A stretch of DNA of 64,000 nucleotides from Anaerofustis stercorihominis DSM 17244 (GTDB taxonomy: Bacteria > Bacillota > Clostridia > Eubacteriales > Anaerofustaceae), in the NCBI RefSeq assembly GCF_000154825.1, contig NZ_DS560019.1:310001-374000 (forward strand), written 5' to 3'. Every line of letters begins with the position of its first letter. The stretch's first letter is position 1. Position numbers and translations under genes: made by a program. The notes under the pieces are model-generated. The model was given only the letters and a program-made list of their open reading frames with translations, did no database searches and was not told the DNA's origin. This document shows positions 58,367 to 64,000 of the stretch, piece by piece.

Positions 58367-58870
58367 TTATCCCCACCAAATATCAATCATATGATGAGAA
58401 GAACCCGATGAAGTATCACTATCAAACCATATATCAATAACAAGGCATATAACATAAACTATTAATCCAAAAGGAATGCAACATAATATACAAAATCCAT
58501 CAATAATTAACATTTTTAGTACAGCAATATCCACTAGGGTATCATATGTACCGAGCCCGAAAACCATACATAAAAACATTACAACTGTAAATATATTTGT
58601 TATAATATAATTCATCCTAGTAAGAAATAAAAAATATAAAAATCTTTTTCTTCTTTTTGACGATAAAGGATATCTTTTTTCATAATTTAACCTTAGAGGT
58701 CTTTTCCATAATGGATCTTCAATTTTAGGATTTCTATTGATATATTTATCTTTAACCGGTTTTCCATATTTATGATAGAGATAATCGGTATAAGAACCTG
58801 AAGCAATAGAAACTGAAAGTATTCCGGGTAGATATGACCATAAAAAAATTTTTAACATATCCATTGCCAT
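58367..58870 (-). CDS. Small membrane protein, unknown
   Basis: 167 residues with hydrophobic segments at about 8-25, 82-106 and 118-145 and a basic loop rich in Lys, Arg and Tyr between. The end has SDTSSGSSHHMIDIWWG. No family recognised. Starts 30 bases after the ornithine racemase stop, so it may be co-transcribed. Confidence 0.6.
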   Translation of the reverse strand: MAMDMLKIFLWSYLPGILSVSIASGSYTDYLYHKYGKPVKDKYINRNPKIEDPLWKRPLRLNYEKRYPLSSKRRKRFLYFLFLTRMNYIITNIFTVVMFLCMVFGLGTYDTLVDIAVLKMLIIDGFCILCCIPFGLIVYVICLVIDIWFDSDTSSGSSHHMIDIWWG

Positions 58871-58900
58871 TTTTTATTATTTCCAATCTTAATCTTTATA

Positions 58901-59965
58901 CTAATCAATATACTCTTTATCTACGTATTTACTTGTCATTGCGGCAAGGGTAGCACCATAATCCAATTTAAATGAAACAGTATCGCCTAACTTATATATC
59001 TTATTTACATTTGTTAAGTCTAAAATCGTATGGTCACTGCTCGCGCCAAGGATCTCAATATCACTGTCAACAGGTGTCATACCATCAATCCTTACATCCT
59101 GTTTACCCACAGCAATAATCGCTCTTTTCATCGTTCCTTTATTTACAAATTCGGGTTTATTCCCAAAAGCATCAATCCCTATTTCCCCGATAGGAACGGA
59201 AGGTTTTTCTTTAAGTTCAACGATTTGTGCTTCCAAAATAAAATTATCATGATGAAGTCCCTCTACAGGTGTCCCGTAGCTGGTTTCATTACCGAGTAGG
59301 ATAACTTCTCCAAGTCTCAAACTATTTATACCGTCAATCATTTCTCCTCTATCGACTAAAGTATAAGAGCTTGAGTTCCCTCCAGAAACTACCTTTAATT
59401 CTATATCAAAGTCGTTTTCTATTCTCTCTTTTATTTTGACCAGTTTTTGAAGTGTTTCCGGACGAGGGATAATAGCTCCAAAACATGTTAGATTAGTCCC
59501 TATCCCATAAAGCTCTATATTCTTCATTTGAAGCACTTTGTCTACATCACTAAGTAAATCATCCGTACTGAAATAGCCCTCTCTTAAATCTCCGAGGTCT
59601 GCCATCAATATTACCTTATGAGTGGTATCCTGTTTATAAGCTTCTTTATTAAGAAGTCTGATAGTCTTTATCTCGCTGTTAAGCGATACGTCACTATATT
59701 TTATAACATCTTCGATTTCACTTTCCATGGGGATCCTAACCAGCCACTTTTCCATATTAAAGCAACCTAAGTTTTTAAGATTTTCTATTCTCGAATCTCC
59801 CAGTGCTGTAGTCCCTCCCGTAACCAAACATTCCGCTATATTTTCATCTGCTAAAAATACTTTTGTTATAGCAGTCACATCTATTCCAATACTCTTACAT
59901 TTATCACATACTCTTGTTGTATTTTCTCTAATCCCATGTAAGTCAATTTTTATTTTTGGAAACAT
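58901..59965 (-). CDS. orr: Ornithine racemase-type PLP enzyme (alanine racemase fold III)
   Basis: 354 residues. The PLP-Lys is in DVTAITKVFLADENI (about 36). LVTGGTTALGDSRIENLKNL, LGEVILLGNE and VVSGGNSSSYTL match the Orr/YhfX group of the alanine racemase N-domain family. Clostridial ornithine racemases convert L- to D-ornithine in ornithine fermentation. The divergent neighbours are ArcA and ornithine carbamoyltransferase, which produce and use ornithine, so this role fits, but the call is by similarity and context. Confidence 0.78.
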   Translation of the reverse strand: MFPKIKIDLHGIRENTTRVCDKCKSIGIDVTAITKVFLADENIAECLVTGGTTALGDSRIENLKNLGCFNMEKWLVRIPMESEIEDVIKYSDVSLNSEIKTIRLLNKEAYKQDTTHKVILMADLGDLREGYFSTDDLLSDVDKVLQMKNIELYGIGTNLTCFGAIIPRPETLQKLVKIKERIENDFDIELKVVSGGNSSSYTLVDRGEMIDGINSLRLGEVILLGNETSYGTPVEGLHHDNFILEAQIVELKEKPSVPIGEIGIDAFGNKPEFVNKGTMKRAIIAVGKQDVRIDGMTPVDSDIEILGASSDHTILDLTNVNKIYKLGDTVSFKLDYGATLAAMTSKYVDKEYID

Positions 59966-60117
59966 AAAATTTCTCCTTTATATGATAATATTTTTCATTT
60001 ATTTATTTTACTACAAAGGCATAATGTGGTAATATATAACTTGATATTATGCACTCGGTGTATAAGAAAACACACTATAACAATTATAACAAAAAAATTA
60101 TAAAAAAGTAGGTTATT

Positions 60118-61335
60118 ATGGATAAATTATCAATTAACAGTGAAATTGGAAAACTTAATAAAATTTTGCTTCATAGACCGGGCTTTGAACTTGACAGGAT
60201 TACTCCGGAGGATTTAAAAGAAGTATTATTCGATGATATCCCTTGGATGAGCAGAATGAGAAAAGAACATGACGGTTTTGCCAAAGTTTTAAAAGAAACG
60301 GGAACTGAAGTATTATTTGTGACAGATTGTCTATTGGAAGTAATAAACAATAATGAGCAGGCTAAAAAAGAACTTGTAGAGTTAGCTTTGGAAGAAGTTC
60401 AGTATGACAATATCACTATAAACGGACTCAGAGAATTTTTATTAAGCTTAGATAACAAAGAGTTAATAAGATGTATAATTGCGGGGCTAAGCGAAAGCGA
60501 AGTCAAATCAAGCAGAGTGACATTATCAGATTATATGCAGGATAAATATCCTTACTATTTTAAACCGATACCAAACCTATATTTTATGAGAGATGTCGGT
60601 GTGGTAATAAAAAACGGCGTCGCACTCAGCAGGATGAAAACACCTATAAGAAGAAGAGAAAGTTTGATTGTAAGACTTATATATAAATACCATCCCGACT
60701 TTTCAGGAGTACCCGTTTACTTCGATAACAAAGAAGAAAAGATGAGCTTGGAAGGCGGAGATGTACTTATATTAAGCAAAGAATGTGTACTTATCGGATT
60801 TTCCGAGAGAACTTCATTGGAAGGAATAGACAAACTAGCTTCAAACTTATTGAATTCAAACAGCGGAGTAAAAAAAGTTTTAGCGGTTAAAATACCTCAT
60901 GAGAGAGCTTTTATGCACCTTGATACCGTATTTACAATGGTCGACTATGATAAGTTTGTAATATTCCCTAATATACTAAACGATATAGAAGTCATAACCA
61001 TTACATCAGGAGGGAAATCCACACTTAAATACGAAGCTGAAGAGAATTTAAAAACAGCACTTGCAAAAGCACTTAATCTGCCAAGTGTAAAATTAATAAA
61101 AAGCGGAGGCAGCAGCAGTGTTATTTCAGCAAGGGAACAATGGAACGACAGCACCAATACACTGGCTATTTCTCCGGGAGTAGTCATCACATACAACAGA
61201 AATGAAATATCTAATGAAATTTTAGACAGAAACGGCATTAAAGTACTTTCAATAGAAGGAAGTGAATTAGTAAGAGGAAGAGGCGGCCCAAGATGTATGA
61301 GCATGCCTTTGGTAAGAGAAGATATAGATTTTTAG
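60118..61335 (+). CDS. arcA: Arginine deiminase
   Basis: 405 residues. Signature parts: LLHRPGFEL at the start, FMRDVGVV (about 156), EGGDVL (about 217), HLDTVFTMV (about 267) and the catalytic Cys in RGRGGPRCMSMPL near the end. Converts arginine to citrulline and ammonia. GTAGGTT precedes ATG 60118. argF follows 10 bases on. Confidence 0.96.
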   Translation: MDKLSINSEIGKLNKILLHRPGFELDRITPEDLKEVLFDDIPWMSRMRKEHDGFAKVLKETGTEVLFVTDCLLEVINNNEQAKKELVELALEEVQYDNITINGLREFLLSLDNKELIRCIIAGLSESEVKSSRVTLSDYMQDKYPYYFKPIPNLYFMRDVGVVIKNGVALSRMKTPIRRRESLIVRLIYKYHPDFSGVPVYFDNKEEKMSLEGGDVLILSKECVLIGFSERTSLEGIDKLASNLLNSNSGVKKVLAVKIPHERAFMHLDTVFTMVDYDKFVIFPNILNDIEVITITSGGKSTLKYEAEENLKTALAKALNLPSVKLIKSGGSSSVISAREQWNDSTNTLAISPGVVITYNRNEISNEILDRNGIKVLSIEGSELVRGRGGPRCMSMPLVREDIDF

Positions 61336-61344
61336 GAGGAATAA

Positions 61345-62352
61345 ATGAGCATAAATTTAAAAGGAAGAAGTTTTTTAACACTTAAAGATTATACGACTGA
61401 AGAAATAAAATATTTACTTGATTTAGCAAAGGAGCTAAAAGCCAAGAAAAAAAGAGGCGAAAAGGGAGATTTACTGGAAGGTAAAAATATTGTTTTATTG
61501 TTTGAAAAAACATCAACCAGAACAAGATGTGCGTTTGAAACCGCCGCTTACGATGAAGGTGCGCATGTAACATTTTTAACAAACTCTCAAATGGGTAAAA
61601 AAGAATCTCTTGAGGATACTGCGAATGTACTGGGTAGAATGTTTGACGGAATTGAATTCAGAGGATTTAAACAAGAAACCGTAGAAGATTTAGCAAAATA
61701 CTCAGGTGTACCCGTATGGAACGGACTTACGGATTTATATCATCCGACACAACTATTGGCAGACGTTTTAACAATGTACGAGCATATAAACAAAGATAAT
61801 AATAATGATATGAAACTTACTTATGTCGGAGATGCAAGAAACAATGTTTCTAATTCATTACTTATAGGATGTGCAAAGCTTGGTATCAACTTTGCCGCAG
61901 CGGCACCAAAATCACTTTGGCCTGATGAAGACCTAGTAAAAGAAATGGAAATAATAGCAAAAGAAAACGGCTGCACTATTTTAATTACCGATGATATCGA
62001 TAAAGCAGTTAAGGACAGTGATGCCCTATATACTGATATATGGGTATCCATGGGAGAAGAAGACAAATTTGCGGAAAGAATTGAACTTTTAAAAGATTAT
62101 CAAGTAAACATGGAAATGCTTAAGAAGACAGGAAATGAAAATGTTATATTCCTGCATTGTCTTCCATCTTTCCACGATTTAAATACTGAAGTGGGAAGAG
62201 ATGTTTACGAAAAATACGGACTTAAAGAAATGGAAGTAACGGACGAAGTATTCAGAAGCAAACATTCAAAAGTATTCGACGAGGCGGAAAACAGAGCTCA
62301 TACAATAAAAGCGGTAATGTGCGCGACTTTATCTGATAAATTATATAAGTAA
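61345..62352 (+). CDS. argF: Ornithine carbamoyltransferase (catabolic type by context)
   Basis: 335 residues. Carbamoyl-phosphate binding [15 protein letters not shown] (about 51-65), [15 protein letters not shown], and ornithine-side [10 protein letters not shown] (about 268-277). In the ADI pathway it runs in the direction of carbamoyl phosphate plus ornithine. Carbamate kinase (arcC) is not next to it here. AGGAGGAA precedes ATG 61345. Confidence 0.95.
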   Translation: MSINLKGRSFLTLKDYTTEEIKYLLDLAKELKAKKKRGEKGDLLEGKNIVLLFEKTSTRTRCAFETAAYDEGAHVTFLTNSQMGKKESLEDTANVLGRMFDGIEFRGFKQETVEDLAKYSGVPVWNGLTDLYHPTQLLADVLTMYEHINKDNNNDMKLTYVGDARNNVSNSLLIGCAKLGINFAAAAPKSLWPDEDLVKEMEIIAKENGCTILITDDIDKAVKDSDALYTDIWVSMGEEDKFAERIELLKDYQVNMEMLKKTGNENVIFLHCLPSFHDLNTEVGRDVYEKYGLKEMEVTDEVFRSKHSKVFDEAENRAHTIKAVMCATLSDKLYK

Positions 62353-62465
62353 AACTCAGACATCATTATAAAAAAGGAGTAATTAATACAACTTTCTGTA
62401 ATCTGAGAAATTTATAAAATATAATAATTATTATATAAAAAGAAAATCAAGAAGGAGAATATAAA

Positions 62466-63947
62466 TTGAATAACAAAATTAGTAAAACACTATGTGTTTT
62501 TATAGTTATCAGTATAATATTTTGCATATATCCAACAACAGCTCTTGCAAAAGAACAAACACTTCTTGATATTTCAAAAGGATCTATAAATATAACAGAC
62601 ACTCAAATAACTCAAGATAATATCGTAATTGAGGATAAGTTAAATCCCAACGGATATCAAATAACCGGAGAAAGCAACAGCAATTCTTTAATAATAGAAA
62701 CGTCTAAAGATGTAAATATAACATTTAAGGATTTAAAAATATTACATGGTTCTGATAAGGTAGCAATAAATTCAGGGAAAACAATTATATCATTACAAGG
62801 TGATAACGAAATAGGATATAGAGGAGACTCTCAAATAGCATCTATTTATGTTGCACCAAATGCTACGATAGAATTTTCAGAGAAAAGCACCGGAAATTTA
62901 AATGTATACTGTGCAACAAACAGCGTGGGAAATGGGAATGCTGCCGCAGCTATCGGTGCTCATCATAAATATTTGGGAAGAAATCTTTTAGATGCGGGAA
63001 CGATAATCATAAACGGAGGACATATAACCGCAAGAGCAGGATACGGCTCTGCAGGAATAGGCGGAGGAAACGGCACAAAAGTAAAGAAAATAATAATAAA
63101 CGGAGGATATATTGATGCCCAAGGCGGTAAAAGGTCTCAGGGAATCGGTAGCGGTAAAGATTCATACGTGGAGCAAGACATTATTATAACAAATGGCATA
63201 TTCTCCGAAGGAAACACCGTAAAAGATAAAATAAAATTATCCGTTCCAACTGCGACACTTTCATATAATGATCTTTCATTAATAAACACTTCATCAAATT
63301 GGAAGTATTCATTGGATGACGGTAAAAGTTTTATAACAAGCATTACAGATAAAATAGAATTTAGTGAAGAACACCTAAATAAGTTAAAAAATTTGATGAT
63401 AGTCAATATCGGAGATAACAGAGTAACTGAAGACAGCGATACTCAAACAATTGCTATAATAAAAAACGCTACTCCGGATGCTCCGCAATTTATCTCTGCA
63501 AATGAAAGCGAAATTAAAGTAGAAAAAATTGACGGACAGGAATATGCCATATCGAAGTCGGGAGAAGATAATTACAGCAAATGGCAAGATAGTGGTATAT
63601 TCAAAGGTATATATAAAAATGGGGAAACCTACGACATTATAACCAGAACAAAGAGAAATGAATACGGACTTACTAGCGAAGCAAGCAGCATAACGACCGT
63701 AAAAATAATAACCGACACCGAGAACATTGATAATGATAGCAATAATAGTAATGATAGTAATAATAGCAATGTTACTACAAATAAAGAAACTATTAAAAAA
63801 AGAAATAAAAGTAATAATAACATACAACCTGAAAATCCCGAAACAAGAGATAATAACGACATGAAAAATTGGATTTTAATATTATTTTCATCTTTGTTTT
63901 TTATATTAATTATAATTACAAGAATTCAAAAAACAACAAAAGAATAA
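62466..63947 (+). CDS. Secreted or wall-anchored repeat protein with beta-helix-like core
   Basis: 493 residues from TTG 62466 (AGAAGGAGA upstream). Signal peptide about 1-28, a carbohydrate-binding/beta-helix-type region (about 30-260) with IIINGGHITARAGYGSAGIGGGNG and a second IIINGGYIDAQGG repeat, an Fn3-like region (about 260-440), a linker rich in Asn/Ser, then NPETRDNND, a hydrophobic segment (about 465-485) and RIQKTTKE. This looks like a sortase-sorting layout but Arg stands where the LPxTG-type motif has Gly. Likely a surface adhesin or glycan-binding protein. Confidence 0.7.
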   Translation: MNNKISKTLCVFIVISIIFCIYPTTALAKEQTLLDISKGSINITDTQITQDNIVIEDKLNPNGYQITGESNSNSLIIETSKDVNITFKDLKILHGSDKVAINSGKTIISLQGDNEIGYRGDSQIASIYVAPNATIEFSEKSTGNLNVYCATNSVGNGNAAAAIGAHHKYLGRNLLDAGTIIINGGHITARAGYGSAGIGGGNGTKVKKIIINGGYIDAQGGKRSQGIGSGKDSYVEQDIIITNGIFSEGNTVKDKIKLSVPTATLSYNDLSLINTSSNWKYSLDDGKSFITSITDKIEFSEEHLNKLKNLMIVNIGDNRVTEDSDTQTIAIIKNATPDAPQFISANESEIKVEKIDGQEYAISKSGEDNYSKWQDSGIFKGIYKNGETYDIITRTKRNEYGLTSEASSITTVKIITDTENIDNDSNNSNDSNNSNVTTNKETIKKRNKSNNNIQPENPETRDNNDMKNWILILFSSLFFILIIITRIQKTTKE

Positions 63948-63980
63948 AAAAAAGAACAGCAAAAGCTGTTCTTTTTTTTA
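63946..63980 (+). terminator. Terminator after the surface protein
   Basis: Stem AAAGAACAGC / GCTGTTCTTT with loop AAAA and long T-run. It can also end the gene entering from the right on the minus strand. Confidence 0.9.
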
Positions 63981-64000
63981 TTCTTCGGCTTTTACGGTAT
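63978..64000 (-). CDS. C-terminal end of a gene entering from the right
   Basis: Minus-strand frame TVKAEE-stop, with stop at 63978-63980 next to the terminator. Too short to identify. Confidence 0.35.

Noticed and set aside
1-64000. CRISPR arrays, tRNA, rRNA, insertion sequences
   Set aside because: None seen by reading; no short direct-repeat arrays, cloverleaf sequences or transposase frames.

Overview
The window is AT-rich DNA (roughly one third GC by eye) from an anaerobic Gram-positive of the Clostridia. Supporting signs are the AGGAGG-type ribosome binding sites, TTG and GTG starts, NiaR-controlled NAD synthesis, a CIRCE/HrcA heat-shock operon, rubrerythrin, an iron-sulfur two-subunit fumarase, the anaerobic thiazole enzyme ThiH, an arginine deiminase pathway, and the rpmH-rnpA-yidD-yidC-jag cluster. 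I cannot name the species. I see no rRNA, tRNA, CRISPR array, insertion sequence or prophage.

Layout. 1-2.8 kb: nadA(end)-nadB-nadC-niaR, quinolinate/NAD synthesis and its repressor. 2.8-7.4 kb (minus): a frameshifted FUSC-type membrane protein and a hybrid sensor kinase. 7.7-11.3 kb (minus): thiSFGH-tenI, thiazole synthesis, behind a consensus promoter and a terminator hairpin that fits the thiS-motif (HMP-PP) riboswitch. 11.3-18 kb (plus): marR, ftsH, a deformylase paralogue, a radical SAM/DUF2344 pair, efp and rubrerythrin. 18-22 kb (minus): ileS and a HAD phosphatase. 22.6-31.8 kb: a PRD/PTS regulator divergent from an sgc-like catabolic operon (PTS IIB, IIC, a BtpA/SgcQ-like protein, a ribulose-phosphate epimerase-like protein, alcohol dehydrogenase, PTS IIA, SDR dehydrogenase, broken PHP phosphatase). 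33-38 kb (minus): hrcA-grpE-dnaK-dnaJ. 38-42.3 kb (minus): an ABC exporter with a frameshifted FtsX-type permease. 42.4-47.1 kb: DNA-alkylation repair, two fumarase subunits, and a secreted protein with 17 Cys-rich repeats. 47.1-50 kb: a 1.3-kb non-coding stretch holding two copies of an unidentified element, then rho. 50-53 kb (minus): jag-yidC-yidD-rnpA-rpmH-rpmE. 53-64 kb: OsmC, cupin, GNAT, lepA-hemW, ornithine racemase divergent from arcA-argF, and a surface protein.

The most striking signal is in the sgc-like operon. The IIB gene has an in-frame TGA exactly where the family's phosphorylated active-site cysteine belongs, and the frame is full length on both sides. I read it as a candidate selenocysteine-containing PTS IIB; a nonsense mutation is the alternative. 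Other points are the paired element upstream of rho, a Rho with two RNA-binding cold-shock domains, and the repeat protein.

A caution applies throughout. At least four genes (FUSC, FtsX permease, repeat protein, jag) carry one-base frame breaks, two of them in A-runs, and the PHP gene has an in-frame TAA. These could be sequencing or assembly errors, slippage sites or real decay, and the raw reads should be checked before any of them is given biological meaning.
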